Part shown: positions 1 through 11,420 of the stretch, in pieces | Numbering within the stretch: the first letter of the stretch is position 1 | Layout of the letters: every line of letters begins with the position of its first letter | Source: Pachyseris speciosa | Lineage: Eukaryota > Cnidaria > Anthozoa > Scleractinia > Pachyseridae | NCBI GenBank assembly: GCA_016490735.1 | Contig: JAEMWC010000036.1 | Coordinates: forward strand, 458,501 to 522,500 | Reading direction: 5' to 3' | Length of the DNA stretch: 64,000 bases | Program-made: the position numbers and the translations under genes | Notes under the pieces: generated by a model | What the model saw: only the letters and a program-made list of their open reading frames with translations | Database searches by the model: none | Told to the model about the DNA's origin: nothing

Positions 1-82
1 TTGTTTTTCAAGACGAAAAATAGACGGTTTGCTTTTCTGATGTGAACTGGGTAAATATGCCCTTAACAGTAACATCATTTCT

Positions 83-516
83 CAGGGGTACCCAACGACA
101 AGTTTCGGTAGATATCTGCTCGGAGGAAGGTAGTTCGCCTTAGGCTTCCGGCGACGATTAAAGAGTGTAATCGGATTTTCGTAATTGAAACGTGGCCTAA
201 AAGATTCGCAATGGTGAAATCATAGCCCTGAGGTTTTCCGAAAGGTAGTAATTGCTGTTTTTCGCAGTCAAAAACGTCAGTTAGCATTTTCGGAAAGAAA
301 ATAGTTCCCTAAAATGTTCGTGGAAAGTTCACTTCAAGTAACATTTTCTCAAAGGAAGATTTCGTTCCCCAACATTTTCGAGCAATTAAAATTTCAGCTA
401 AGGCATTCGAATAGATCAAATTCTTCTAGCTCTGGAAAACATCACCTTTGAGCAGATTTCAAACACCACATGATACTTAAAATTGCCTTTCTACAGCTTT
501 TGGTTGATTTGGCTCG
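83..516. mobile_element. TIR element CAGGGGCACCCAA, copy in the spacer of the upstream unit
   Basis: A non-coding repeat beginning CAGGGGTACCCAACGACA. It also occurs at 21309-21748 and 36382-36820. The other copies end in TTGGGTGACTG, the approximate inverse of the start, so it reads as a TIR element of about 440 bp. This copy has lost its right terminus after TTGGCTCG. The CAGGG terminus is hAT-like, but I see no 8-bp target duplication, so the superfamily is open. Confidence 0.5.
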
Positions 517-1084
517 TCATACAGTATCCTTAGCATCTTTAGAAGAATAATCTCTAACAGGATTTAGGACGTTGCAAAAGCAATGAGCACTTTTTTTTTC
601 TTCTTTAAAAGTACATATGAAAGGATACCATTGATTCTAATGATAGGTTAGCCATAAGTGGCTATTCTTGAACTCTAGCTAGTTACTCATTAAACTTGTG
701 AGCATAGTGTATTGAGATCGAGCAACGTAGAAATAAGCAGTCAACTAAAATGGGATTTAAGATCAGTATCAATGTTCAGGACACAAAGCTATTGGTGATC
801 CAACACCATACTCAAAAGGAGCTCTTCGGAAGCAGAGTCTCAGATAAATTAAAGAGATTTAATGGACTGAGAGCTGGATCAATGATGTCCTCATGGCAAG
901 TTCCTCTTTGTTCTAAAGCAGGCTTGTTTGTAAAAGGTGGACTGAAAAACCTAAGTAACATAGTTTTCCTATCGCTATTTTTCAGTCAAACCGTTTATCT
1001 TATGGGCTTCTTTTTCCAGCTATCAGTAAATAAAGACAAACGTGGAATTTTCCAAATTAAGAGCGGTTGTTTCGTCTACCGTGT

Positions 1085-2370
1085 AGGTGTGTAGTTTCTA
1101 GAGCTAGTGTAGCTGAAGTAGATGCTGTGTAATTTACGCAGTTGCTGTGGTTAAAGTTCTTGAAATAGTTGGCGCAGTTACTGTAGTTACCGTAGCCCTC
1201 GTAGCTGCTTTAAGTGATATCATTTTCATTTTAAGTCTCTGTAGTTACTGTTAGTTGGTGTAGATGGTAAAGTCACCGAAGCTGGTACAGTTTGTGAAGT
1301 TGCTGTAGATGGTGTAGTTGATCAGTGTAGTATTGCAGATTGTACAGTTGTTATGGTTGCTGCAGTTGATGTTTTTGCGTAATTCCTGTAGTTGGTGCAG
1401 TTGCTGTAGTAAGCATAGTTGCTGTTGTTGTGGAGTTACGGTGTAGGGGATTGCTGTTCCTGTAGTTGGTGTAGTTGATGTATGTGCTGTAGTTACTGCA
1501 GTTACTGCACTTGGTGTAGTTGCTGTAGTGTATTTACCGCAGCAGTAGTTTTGTAGTCGGTATAGCTGTTGTAGATTGTGTACTTGCTGTAGTTGGTGTA
1601 GCTGCACGAGTTGGTTTGGTTTGTGTATTTTGTACAAAGGTGTAGTTGCTGTGTTAGTGTCGTTGCTGCAGCTGGTGTGGTTGCTGTAGCTGGTGCAGTT
1701 GGTTTACTCGGGTTGGTTGATGCATGGGTGCAGTTTGTAAAGATGCTGCAGTTGGTTTGTTTGGTGTAGTTGGTATAGACCCTGTAATTGCTGTAGTTGA
1801 CACAGTTGATGTGGATGCTGTAGTTGGTGAAGCTACTGTAGCTGGTGTGGTTGCTGTAGTCTGTGTAGTTGCTGTAATTGGTGGGGTTCTTGCGTTTTGT
1901 GAAATTGTTTTAGATAGTGTTGTTACTGTAGTTAGTGTAGTTGTTAATGTGTATGTACCAGCCGTAGTAGCTATCACATTGGTCTGGTTGGTGTTGATGT
2001 TGCAGTTGGTGTAGTCCCTGCAGCTGCTTTAGTTGGCCGTAGTGCAGTTTGTGTAGCTGATGTGGTTGAAGTAGCTGGCCTTAGTCATGTGCCACAGTTG
2101 AGGTGGTTCCTGTGGTCCTCTAATCTGACATAGGTGGTTTCAATGATGTAGCTGGTGAAGTTGGTGCACCTGTAGTGTGTAGTTGCAGTTGGCCATGTAG
2201 TTTGTGTAATTGGTGTAGTTGGTCTGGTTGGTGTAGTTGCTTTAGTTTATATAGTTGCTGTGATTGAAGTAGTTCTTGAGGTTTGTGTTGTAGTTAAAGT
2301 AGTTGCTGTAATTGTTAGTTAGTGTAGTTGGTGTTGTCCCTGTAGTTGCTTTAGCTGGTCGTGTGGCTGC
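1085..2370. repeat. Val-coding GTTGCTGTAGTTGGTGTA minisatellite, array 1
   Basis: A degenerate array of 15-18 bp units built from GTAGTTGGT and GTTGCTGTA words. Unit lengths are multiples of three and lack stops in some frames, so long apparent ORFs arise on both strands (Val/Ala-rich on +, Thr/Gln/Leu-rich on -). I treat these as repeat artefacts, not genes. Homologous arrays lie at 23655-25150, 39890-40930 and 45055-46080. Confidence 0.8.
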
Positions 2371-4480
2371 TGTAGTAAAATGAATTCTCAGCACCTTGCA
2401 CAAGTTCAGTGCAAGCGAACAACAATACTATCCGATCAGGAGCCCCAATTTAAAACGGACATTTTAGTTGATGACCAGGCGCACTCCTTGTTTATTTACC
2501 AACACACCACTTAGTGGTTTTACAGTTCGGTTAAGGTAGAGGTCAGAGTCTATGTTAGAGATGAATTTTATCAAAGTCGTAAGACTAAGGGAGGGTTCAT
2601 AATTTATGTAGAGAGAGGCTATGATGATTTTGTGGAGGAGAGGGGGATGTTACGATTTTTCAGCAGTAGGTTCTTGGGGGGTGGGGAAGGAGGCGCTCTG
2701 CCGATAAAAGTATGAAGAGGGGACCATAAAAAAAATCCACTTGATGAACCTGTACAAAACAGTTCCTCATGCTATTGCGAGCATTCTTTGGCAACTCATT
2801 TTAATGAGAATGAACTCACTTTATAGTCGCTTGATCTCTTAAAACTGAAATTCGTTTCTAAATTCCGTGTTTCAATCGTAAATAGTTGCACAAAAGGTTT
2901 TAATGATCAGTATGATGGAAGTTGTGATAAAGCTAGGTTCAGTTTAGAGAAAAACTTGATGCATTAGTCCACTTCGAGTGCTACGCCTTTTCTTTGCCTG
3001 TGATGGGGCAAGTTCACTATTACCTCAATCACACTCACCCACACTCTCACACTCAGTCTCACACACCATTCCTTCACTTTCACTTCTCCATGTTTCTCCC
3101 ACAGTGGACCCAGATGTAATCGTCATAGCATTTCGATGTGACCATCTTTGAAAAACGTTTAAATGGCAGATGCTGGATTGTAAAAGATTAGGCACATTTA
3201 TTGGCAAACCAAACAACCATTTTTTAATGTTGCTTACAAAATAAAATCACTGTATTCCCTAAACCCATGCAGTGAATATCAGTTGAATTGATCCTTCTTA
3301 TATAAAAAGAATTTTTGAAAATGTTATGAAATTTCAGATGTTGAAACCCGACAAGTACTTGTATTAACCATTTTAGGAGGTATCAAAGTTAAAAAGAGTG
3401 GTGACCAGAAAAGAGGGGTCGTGGTTTTAATTATCGTTTGCAGAGTGTCTCAGAGGTGGGGCCAGAAAATGTTCCCTTTGGTCATCGGGGGGAAGGGAAA
3501 AAAATCATTATAACCCCCCCCCCCCCCCCCCCAATTTATGTAAAACATGATCCTCCCTTAGAACAGTCAATTAAATGACTCTTAAAGTGCACCTTGCAAA
3601 GATTATAACCAGTATTTCTCTAGCCTCAGTAAAAGTATGGAGTATTGCAACGCAGACAGTTTAATACCTAGGCCAAAAATTTGCAAAATTTGCAAATGAG
3701 ACGTTAATTTGTTATTCTATATTCACTAGTTTCCAGTCTTTTGCTATGACTTTCAATTTTAATTCATTTGTCAATGAAATAACGATCACTTCTGAGCATG
3801 CATGTTGTAGCATACAAAACGTCAAGTTTTTAAGGGAAATGTATTTTATGGAAATGTTTATCACCGCATTTTGCGTTTTGTTCTATCGAAACTTTCGTAG
3901 TCTTAGCTGTCCCACCCACCTTCTTCCAGCCGGGCAGCTATGATTTCTTCGTTGTAACCTGATCAGTTATCAGTTCTTATGTTTGCAACTTGTATGGTTT
4001 ATTTGTGAGATGGACCTCTAGTACGTAAGTTGTAGTTTGTTTCGATGTAGTGATCAATACGTCTTGCGTAGTGGAATATGTATTCGATTCCGATTCAGTA
4101 AACTCCCTTTCCCCAAGTACCAAATGTCGTTGCGAACCGGGTTCTTGCATTATTATTTCAGTTTTCTTCCATGATAAGTTTATGCGCAAGGATTTGCATC
4201 TTGTAGCTATGTCATCAAAGTACTTAGCGCGCTCCTACGATCTCTCCTCTTCCCCCCTTACCCTCCACCCCTCCCCCGCCTCCCCCCTTCACCACCACCT
4301 CATTCCCAAATGCTTCCCAGCATTCCAAGCGACATATCACTTCTACCCAGTTGCGCGCATCTTGTTGTTTCAAAGTGGACGCGATTCGTGTGGCTGGCTG
4401 TCGTAGGAATTAGTTAGGTTACCCCTCAGACGATCATGGGCTTTCTCAGACAGGAATTGAAACAAGACTGTCACCTATTG
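2371..4480. other. Intergenic DNA, no gene seen
   Basis: The stretch starts with the spacer segment CTCAGCACCTTGCAC that follows every minisatellite array, then a TATGATGATTTTGTGG segment. It contains a 19-base poly-C run at 3514-3532. The rest is collinear with 46.3-48.4 kb. No reading frame is convincing. Confidence 0.5.
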
Positions 4481-4690
4481 GTGAGTCAGAGCTAGCAAGA
4501 AGCTGCGACGTCCCCGCTTTCCACTCTATAAGGGGATCATGAGTTTTTAAAACTGATTCCTTTTTTGTTCTCTTTTGCCAGGTTGATGATGCAAGTTAAT
4601 GGTGGTGATAAGTGGAGCTGAAACTGATCCATTCAACCAAGATCGCTCGTCGCCTGTTTGTAGCCGAACCTAACGCATTCAATTAAGTAC
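4481..4690 (+). promoter_or_regulatory. Possible core promoter and 5' UTR of the MKRSASES exon
   Basis: A TATA-like CTATAAGG at about 4526 is kept as CTATAAGA in copy B near 48470. Downstream is a pyrimidine tract with an acceptor-like TTCTCTTTTGCCAG ending at 4582, then about 108 bases to the ATG at 4691. The layout could be a TATA box, short 5' exon, intron and second exon, or simply a TATA box and leader. Both duplicates keep it, but duplication alone could explain that. Confidence 0.3.
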
Positions 4691-4833
4691 ATGAAACGTT
4701 CGGCGTCTGAATCAATTGAGGACGACGGCTATTTTAACTTGGAAGGGCTCAGCCATTCTTTTCGCCCGGATGGGGCGGGAATTTCGACTGACTTTGTTTC
4801 AGACCCCGAACTTTTCATGCGCCAAACCAAAAC
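4691..4833 (+). CDS. Candidate first coding exon (MKRSASESIEDDGYF...)
   Basis: An open segment from ATG encodes an acidic, Ser-rich N-terminus: MKRSASES, then Glu-Asp-Asp, then a Phe/Leu/Gly-rich stretch. It is open to a possible donor GTATAA at 4834, leaving phase 2. The paralogue at 48634 keeps the ATG, most codons and the donor (GTATGA) but has a 16-bp deletion that changes the phase. I do not recognise the protein. The frame continues unspliced to 4906, so the donor is a guess. Later exons were not found in the window. Confidence 0.35.
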
Positions 4834-5082
4834 GTATAAATTAGTTTTACTCAGAACTGGAACTGAAACTTATGCACCTATCAATGATAGTCCCAAAGAG
4901 GGGTAGGGATACGGGATGGGGTGGGTACTTTGATTGACATTTCTTGAACTGGGTGGGGAATTTTGACAAACTTTGGCCCCAGGGTGGGGAAACTTCAAAA
5001 CTGAAGAAGTATTCAGCAAAGACCGTTTCCTAAGCTTGGACTTTGCCGTCATGATGGTAAAACACAATACCTTGCTCCAGGG
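4834..5082. other. GGGGTGGGGA-rich intergenic/intronic DNA
   Basis: Loosely repeated GGGTGGGGAATTTTGAC-type phrases follow the exon and also occur in copy B (48.83-48.93 kb and near 49.25 kb). No gene is seen. Confidence 0.4.
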
Positions 5083-6316
5083 TATTTATGAAAGCAATCA
5101 TGACAAAGTCATGATTAAGCTCAATGAGCAGTCAAGCTTTACGTGAATATAGCTGTATGGATTTATTGACCTTTCAAGGCCAAGACTGTCCTGCTTGTAT
5201 CATGAAATCTCACCTCTTACTCATATAATCAGATACAAAAATCATGAGAATTAAATATGGTAATCATGAAACAGAGCATTGACTCATATGCAGGAGCAAA
5301 TTCTGTCATCAAGTATGCATATGGTATAACAACTAAATATAAAGTAGAATAGTGATAAGAACAAGCCTAAAATCAAACTTGAAAGTTTTGATATCTTTTA
5401 CAGGGCCAATCAAGGATAATTCGTACATTTAGGTTTGATTGCTTATATAGATTTGAGGGTTTGGTATTGCTGCCATTTTGGAAGAGCTTTAATTTGAGCC
5501 ATAAAAGACTTTGTAGTTTTACATACTCTGCTACTATCAACTGTGTTTTGACGAGCAATAGTAAGGTTAGTTTTCTTCCATTGTATAGATTTGATCAGAT
5601 ACGGGTTAATTTGTTTACTGTGCAATTAATTTTACCCCAAGGCAGGAATTTGACATTCCTTAAGCATCTGAGGGTAGGAAATTTGACTCTGGCGTCCATG
5701 AAAATGCCAATTTCCTTGGGGTCTGTCCCCCTCCCACCCACCCTGGGGCTTAACATTGCTTGGTGCATAAAGTGCAGTGTTTATTTCAAAAATTTGAACA
5801 GCTTACTTTGTTCAGCTTTTTTTCAACGAGTTAGAATACGCCATCCAGTAGGATATTTTGAGTTCACTCTTAACCCCAGAATCCTCCTTCTGTGAAAAAC
5901 ATCAGGCTTAGTTTGCCTTCAGATTAGTGGCAATCAGATTTTTGAAAAAAAAAAAACTATCCTTGATTGGCCCTGTAAAAGATATCAAAACTTTCAAGTT
6001 GATTTTAGGCTTGTTCTTATCACTATTCTACTTTATATTTAGTTGTTATACCATATGCATACTTGATGACAGAATTTGCTCCTGCATATTTGAGTCAATG
6101 CTCTGTTTCATGATTACCATATTTAAATTCTCATGATTTCTGTAAACTATCTGATTATATGAGTAAGAAGTGAGATTTCATGATACAAGCAGGAGAGTCT
6201 TGGCCTTGAAAGGTCAATAAATCCATACAGCTGTTTTCACATAAAGCTTGACTGCTCATTGAGCTTAATCTATTGTCACTTAATTGTTTGACTTTGTCAT
6301 GATTGCTTTCATAAAT
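5083..6316. repeat. Large inverted repeat, arms 5083-5420 and 5956-6316
   Basis: The left arm (about 338 bp) is a near-identical reverse complement of the right arm (about 360 bp), with about 535 bp between them. The outer ends are ATTTATGAAAGCAATCATGA and its inverse; the inner ends meet at GGCCAATCAAGGAT and ATCCTTGATTGGCC. Copy B has the right-arm homologue (about 50.10-50.42 kb) but unrelated sequence at the left-arm position (48.98-49.5 kb). The left arm is therefore a copy-A-specific inverted duplication. Confidence 0.85.
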
Positions 6317-6364
6317 AACTTTTTATAATAAACATACAATCAAAATCTGAGGAACGAACATAAT

Positions 6365-6559
6365 AGACCTCTTTAGCTTGTATGTTTTGTTTTCCCAATG
6401 TAGGTCATGTGATGTTACCCTAGAGGACTGATTCTTTGAAATTTCGTCTTGTTCACGTGTATATGTACGCATAATTTATGAAAAGACAAAAGACAAATTC
6501 CCATGAGAACATCACATGACCTACATTGGGAAAACAAAATGTACAAGCTAAAGAGGTCT
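6365..6559. mobile_element. 195-bp MITE with long TIRs, present only in copy A
   Basis: The ends are AGACCTCTTTAGCTTGTA and its inverse, continuing as an inverted repeat of about 55 bp per side. It is flanked by AT at 6363-6364 and 6560-6561. Copy B reads CATAATTGCTG at the same place, the unoccupied site with one AT. No coding potential. Confidence 0.85.
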
Positions 6560-8406
6560 ATTGCTGAGGGGTATCAGTAAAGGGGACTGCGTGGCTCTTT
6601 CCAGGTTTCATTCTCACAAACTTTAGTAGTATAGTATACAGTTTACATGTTTCCTTGTTTAGCAGGTATCATTGTGTTGTTTGCATTAGGCAAAGTGTTG
6701 GCAGCTCTTAAGTTTTGTTAATGATCAGGGGCTAAGCCATAACAATCAGTCATGAGATAAGTTTATTGTAAGTTGTTTTTATCGTTCAGGGCTCAAACAT
6801 ACCTAACTCAGTCTCAGATTACACTACCTTTAGGATATTTTACTATATTAATTCTTAGAAAATTACAGTGTCAGTTGGTAAATTATAGACTTTTGTATAT
6901 TTTAGGTATTACTATTATCTATTATTTTCATGTATTATTATCATATATATTTCATACGTATTATCATTGTAAAGCGTTATTGGTTTCTTAGTAGAAATAA
7001 CGCTATAAAAATGAGTTGCTACAGTTAAGTGAAAGTGCTTTTCTCATGCTGATTTTTTTAAGTTTTAGCTGGAACCAGAATACTGCATAACAGTCACTTG
7101 TTATTTCCAGCACTGGCTAGTTACCTTTCGAAATCTAGTACTAGCCCAAAACATGTCTCAGTAGCCCTTAAGCTCCTTCCCAGGATCTTGGTCACTGCAT
7201 GTAAGGGTGGCCATGCTTAGAAAGACCATGTGCAGATTGAAATCTTGAGGATTTTCAGTTGACCATATGGATTGGTACTTTTTAATACCTCCTTTATTGT
7301 CATTCTCATTAAAGCTTTATCAATTATGAAATTTGTCTTCTTTTTGGTTGTGGAATGAAATATACCTACCTAATTTATTTCACAGTTTTTTACTAGCCAC
7401 GGATTACTGAAGATTTTTATTAGCCTGACTCCATTGTACTAGCCTTAGGCCACTGGGCTTGCAACCCTGGTCTTATAACCACTGGCAGTAATGTAACCAA
7501 TATTATTTTTTTTATTCTCTGGCATTTTTATGATGACATGAAGTATTCCTAAATTAAATACTGGTACCCAAAGTTGATTAGCCTTAACTTATAATTTCTG
7601 TGGATAATACAATGATAATATGTTTTATGTTCTTCCTTTAGCAGATTTATTGAGTAGGATTCACAGGATTAATGCTCATTTTGAGTGGAATTCAAATGAT
7701 TACACAGAGCTTGGTATCAGTACTCTTTATTGACTTATCAATAAATAATTAAAATCACATAAATTTGAAAGTTGTATATATCTTAATTGTTGTCCAGTAT
7801 GAGTGGTGGAATTATTCACATGAAGGCAAAGTTTATTTCACAGTAGGGATGCAAAGTCACTTGCTCCATATTTCCCTTTTGGCAACAGTGCCAGAAGTTT
7901 GCCAGAGTGCATGCGTGGACAATTTTGCTACAGTATTATGTTTTAGCCTGTTAGTGCCCCAACTCCTAACTCCCTCCTTCTGTTCTGATAGTCATCATCA
8001 CTGTTACCATAGCAATCAACATCATCACCATCATCGTCATCACCGTCATCATCATCATTATTCATCTTCAAAATCATATGCTCATTATCCCATCATCGTC
8101 CTCATCATCATCATCTTAATCTTATAATCATCATCGTCATCATTTCGTTTCCACAAATCTTTATATGTAATTTCTCACATCACTTTGTATACAAAGACAG
8201 TTATTTTTTATGTTCCATATATATATTTCAAGTATAAATTTCGAACTATGTTTTGCTCCCAAAGCATAGTATTACTGATTCAATGACTTTTGTGATGTAC
8301 ACATTTTGTATACAAAATATCTTCAGCAAATGTGGGGGACCTAAAGCTGTATAATTTTACAGAAAAAGCCATTTAATTATTAGTGGCGTAGGATGATGTG
8401 AACTTA
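6560..8406. other. Non-coding DNA collinear with copy B
   Basis: A-T rich and without a convincing gene. It aligns with about 50.46-52.20 kb. Copy B lacks about 380 bp corresponding to 7817-8197, which includes the CAT-rich tract. Confidence 0.5.
7990..8141. repeat. Imperfect CAT/ATC microsatellite
   Basis: Interrupted CAT/ATC triplets. An apparent His-rich ORF (from 7765) is produced by this tract and is not called as a gene. Confidence 0.8.
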
Positions 8407-9023
8407 ATGTATCAGTCAATTCCAAAAGTGCTCATCCCCCTCCCCTCTTCCCCCCCCCCCCCCCTCGGGCAAACACCCGGGCATTTGACTTTTTTGAAAA
8501 ATTTTGATCAAATTCCATTTTAGACGATCAAATGCCCTGCTGTGTTTCCATTTTAGCCGATCAAATGCCCCACTGTCAGGGTTTAAAAAAGGGCAAATCA
8601 ACTGTAAATCTATAGCAAATCACTCGTTGCATGAAGCATTTTGGCACGCTTCCCGCTCATAATGAATATTTTATTCTTAAATCGCTTACCTTTTTCAAAC
8701 CAAATTCGAAAACTTGCACGCCAAAACCCTTTTCCGATCTCTTTTGTCGGCACTCCACACTTTGAATAATGGCATATCAACTGTATATTTAGTAAACAAT
8801 GGAAAACCTACGCGGAAACTTGAAGCGAAGGGAGCGAAGCGGCTCCCGTGGTGGATGAATGAATATTTGCGCGCGAAAGACGCTCTAAACCCTTTAGCTG
8901 GCGACCGCCGACCAATGTTTAGCCGATAGTCAAATGCCCCACCGTGCGGGACAAATTTCGGATCAAGTACCCGGGGTATGCCCGGGGGGGGGGGATGGGC
9001 GCTTTTGGAATTGACTGATACAT
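8407..9023. mobile_element. 617-bp TIR element (ATGTATCAGTCAATTCC)
   Basis: The termini are ATGTATCAGTCAATTCCAAA and its exact inverse at 9002-9023. The inverted similarity extends inward through C-rich/G-rich runs (poly-C 8450-8464) and repeated GATCAAATGCCC words. A 71-codon ORF inside (8714-8929) matches nothing I know. The element sits at the point where copy B instead carries 5.2 kb of AAATAG-rich DNA. Confidence 0.8.
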
Positions 9024-9710
9024 AATATTCTTTTTACTGCGAAAACCAAACAAATTACGGTGCACCCCCTTAGCCCCTCTCAACCTTTAGCTTAAACTAA
9101 TATTCTTAACCTATGTCAGAATATATACCAGTTTCATGGAAATCTGAGTGAGAGGGATTTCTCTAGAGCAAACATGGGATTTTTCTGCAGTGTTGGAGTC
9201 GAGGATAAACATCTTTCCTCGGTTGGAAAGGACATTTCTTGGAGCAACGTAATTATAAAAAAAATATAATAGTAGCTGGCTCTAACATACAATAAACCAA
9301 AAAAAACCCAAACAAACAAAATACATCGGTAAAATTGACTTGCACTCAACACTTCGTAGAAAAGTATGACAGATTAAACATGATTAAGCCTTACGCAATG
9401 CAAACGAACCTGAATAAGATAGGTTTTCAAATAAGTCTTTATACACGGCAGTACGCTTACGTAAACAGGAGAAAACCTTTGCAAGGCAAAATACACGTTT
9501 GGTCTGCAAGTGGTAAAATATATGTGATAAAAGGTTACTATTGTAGAATAACCAATAAATCAGAATGATTACCATTTATACGAAACAACAGAAGACTCAC
9601 TCTGGACCTCATTCTGTAAAAGCGAAGAAATGGCCGAGCTGCGTTCAGCGTTCAGATTGGTCAATTTTCCCGCCAAACCTCAATCGCGTCCAGTGCCTTG
9701 CGAAGACGAT
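9024..9710. other. End of copy A homology, then unique sequence
   Basis: 9045-9480 aligns with about 57480-57997. The TTAA at 9106-9109 is the empty site of the MITE found at 57555-57648. No gene seen. Confidence 0.5.
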
Positions 9711-9752
9711 CAGTTGCCTTGTATACGTAAACGTAACGAGTAATTAATGCGG

Positions 9753-9959
9753 AAATGAAATCAAATGAAGAATGATCCTCGCAGTTATGAACGCAATTTA
9801 TGCAATTGCTAAAAGAAGCCTGAAAAAAAAAAATCGGTAATCGCGAGGTCACGGGTTCAAACCCCGTTGAAGTCCTGAATTTTTTTTTTCAGGCTTCTTT
9901 ACGCAATTACATAAATTGCGTTCATAACTGCGAGGATCATTCTTCATTTGATTTCATTT
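9753..9959. mobile_element. Fold-back element with tRNA-like box B in the loop, copy 1
   Basis: Arms of about 80 bp (left 9753-9834, right about 9876-9959) are near-perfect inverse repeats, including GAAGCCTGAAAAAAAA and its complement. The loop of about 40 bases holds GGGTTCAAACCCC, with GGTTCAAACC at 9854-9863 matching the Pol III box B consensus, but I see no box A or cloverleaf. It is best read as a fold-back derivative of a tRNA-derived SINE. Confidence 0.75.
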
Positions 9960-10030
9960 GCGCAGTTCATATATGATCATTTTTTGCCTTGTATACGTAA
10001 ACGTAACGAGTAATTAATGCGGAAATTCGG

Positions 10031-10239
10031 AAATGAAATCAAATGAAGAATGATCCTCGCAGTTATGAACGCAATTTATGCAATTGCGAAAAGAAGCCTG
10101 AAAAAAAAAATTTTCCGTAATCGCGAGGTCACGGGTTCAAACCCCGTTGAAGTCCTCAATTTTTTTTTCAGGCTTCTTTTCGCAATTACATAAATTGCGT
10201 TCATAACTGCGAGGATCATTCTTCATTTGATTTCATTTG
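10031..10239. mobile_element. Fold-back element with tRNA-like box B in the loop, copy 2
   Basis: A second copy of the preceding element; box B is at 10134-10143. Both copies share the left flank CTTGTATACGTAAACGTAAC (about 9718 and 9989) and the right flank GCAGTTCATATATGATCAT, so the whole unit of about 272 bp was duplicated in tandem. Confidence 0.75.
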
Positions 10240-10259
10240 CGCAGTTCATATATGATCAT

Positions 10260-10956
10260 TTCATATATCATTCACACTTACAACTCTCTTCAAAAAGAAA
10301 CGACGAGGGCAAAAAATGGGAAGTCAAAGGTTACGGTAGTTTTCGATGCCAGTTTTCACTGCTTTGTGTAACTCGAATTTTTCTCACCTATGCGCCAAAC
10401 CCATCCTCAAGGGGCCCGTTTCAGTGCCAGAGGCAACCAGCTCAGTTCGCAGCAGGAAAACTGTTTTGCGATAAAAGTGGAAAAATTCAGCATGACATTC
10501 GAGGTGGAATTGGCCATACCATTCTTTAGCGATAATCGCATGCGCACAAAGAACGTTTTAAGGCCAGGCTGAATTGCTTTTATGACATGTTTTCATCATG
10601 GCATGCCAAGATGTCAGTACATGAGCTCATGGTCAACACCAAGATTTCGGCAATTTCCATTTACAAAGGCTCTGACTGAACGAAATCTCCAGCTAACGTA
10701 GCTGCAATAATGGCCTCCAAAATAGACCGAAACAATGGAAGATAGTAACATTAAGGAAGACAAAAACATCAGCTATCTGCCGTTACTCTTTGATGGATCG
10801 ATACTCCCACAATTTTTTGTTTGTTTTCTTGAACATGGTATCAAAATATTTCCCATTTATTTCTCAACAATTTCCGAGCAATGTTTTGACATATAAGGTT
10901 ATCATAGCAACAGTACAGCCTCTTAGAAACACCCTAAATTTTGGCTTTATGTGCCT
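10260..10956. other. Unique sequence, no gene seen
   Basis: Two overlapping short frames (10227-10572) lack conservation, domain signals or splice logic. No repeat of note. Confidence 0.4.
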
Positions 10957-11310
10957 ATAATATAATAATAATAATAATAATAATAAATAATAATAATAAT
11001 AATGAATAGATTTTTATAGCGCCATATCCACTAGCTGCACTATGGTGCTTTACAACACTACATTAAAAGATAACTAAAACAAAAATTACATGAATATACA
11101 AAATATTTACAAAAAGGCTTTTTTGAAAAGGTAAGTTTTCAGACTATTCTTAAAAGAAGCTAATGAAATACCAGGCTGTCTCATATGAATGGGCAGAGCA
11201 TTCCACAACCTCGAGCCAGCCACTGCGAAAGCTCTGTCACCATAAGTCTTTTGAGTGGACCTTGGAACAACCGGTGACCCCCGGTTTTTATTATTGAATT
11301 GCAATTAGCA
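10957..11310 (-). pseudogene. LINE 3' end: C-terminal reverse-transcriptase ORF tail plus TTA-repeat tail
   Basis: On the minus strand, 11304-11107 encodes a segment with YGDRAFAVAGSRLWNALP followed by a SLASFKNSLKTYLF-type ending. This tail is typical of CR1/L2-like non-LTR retrotransposon polyproteins in invertebrates. The 3' UTR follows, with a GCGCTATAAAAATC-type phrase, and a (TTA)n tail lies at 10957-11003 (seen as TAA on +). Only the extreme 3' end survives, as expected for 5'-truncated LINE insertion. Confidence 0.85.
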
Positions 11311-11337
11311 TATGAAGATTCATCTTTCTCCAGAGTT

Positions 11338-11420
11338 TTAAAAAAATCTGTACAGGTGGTTCAGAGCCACTTTAAATCATCGAAAAATTAAGGTGGCTCT
11401 GAACCCCATGCACAGATTTT
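11338..11420. repeat. Imperfect palindrome around GGTGGTTCAGAGCCAC
   Basis: AAAAAAATCTGTACAGGTGG... and its inverse ending CACAGATTTTTTTTT meet near 11375. A TTAAGGTGGCTCTGAACCCC phrase resembles a MITE terminus. The sequence on to 11640 shows nothing else. Confidence 0.5.

Larger units (their letters stand above)
815..9480 (+). repeat. Segmental duplication, copy A
   Basis: This block is collinear with 44786-57997. It shares the spacer, the Val-coding minisatellite, the TATA-like/exon region around 4.5-4.9 kb, and long intergenic stretches to about 9480. Divergence is moderate, perhaps 5-15 percent by eye, with many indels. Copy A carries a MITE (6365-6559), an inverted arm (5083-5420), a CAT-rich stretch (about 7817-8197) and a TIR element (8407-9023) that copy B lacks. 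The homology ends at GGAGAAAAC, exactly where copy B continues into a CAGGGGCACCCAA element. Confidence 0.85.

Noticed and set aside
5461..5895. 144-codon ORF
   Set aside because: Copy B is interrupted by stops and indels at the same place, and the composition is that of AT-rich non-coding DNA.
7765..8127. His-rich ORF
   Set aside because: Created by the CAT microsatellite; copy B lacks the region entirely.
9854..9863. tRNA gene
   Set aside because: Only the box B word is present; no cloverleaf, box A or anticodon arm can be folded around it.
9753..10239. CRISPR-like array from repeated hairpins
   Set aside because: Two tandem copies of a long fold-back in an animal genome; no short regular repeat-spacer pattern.
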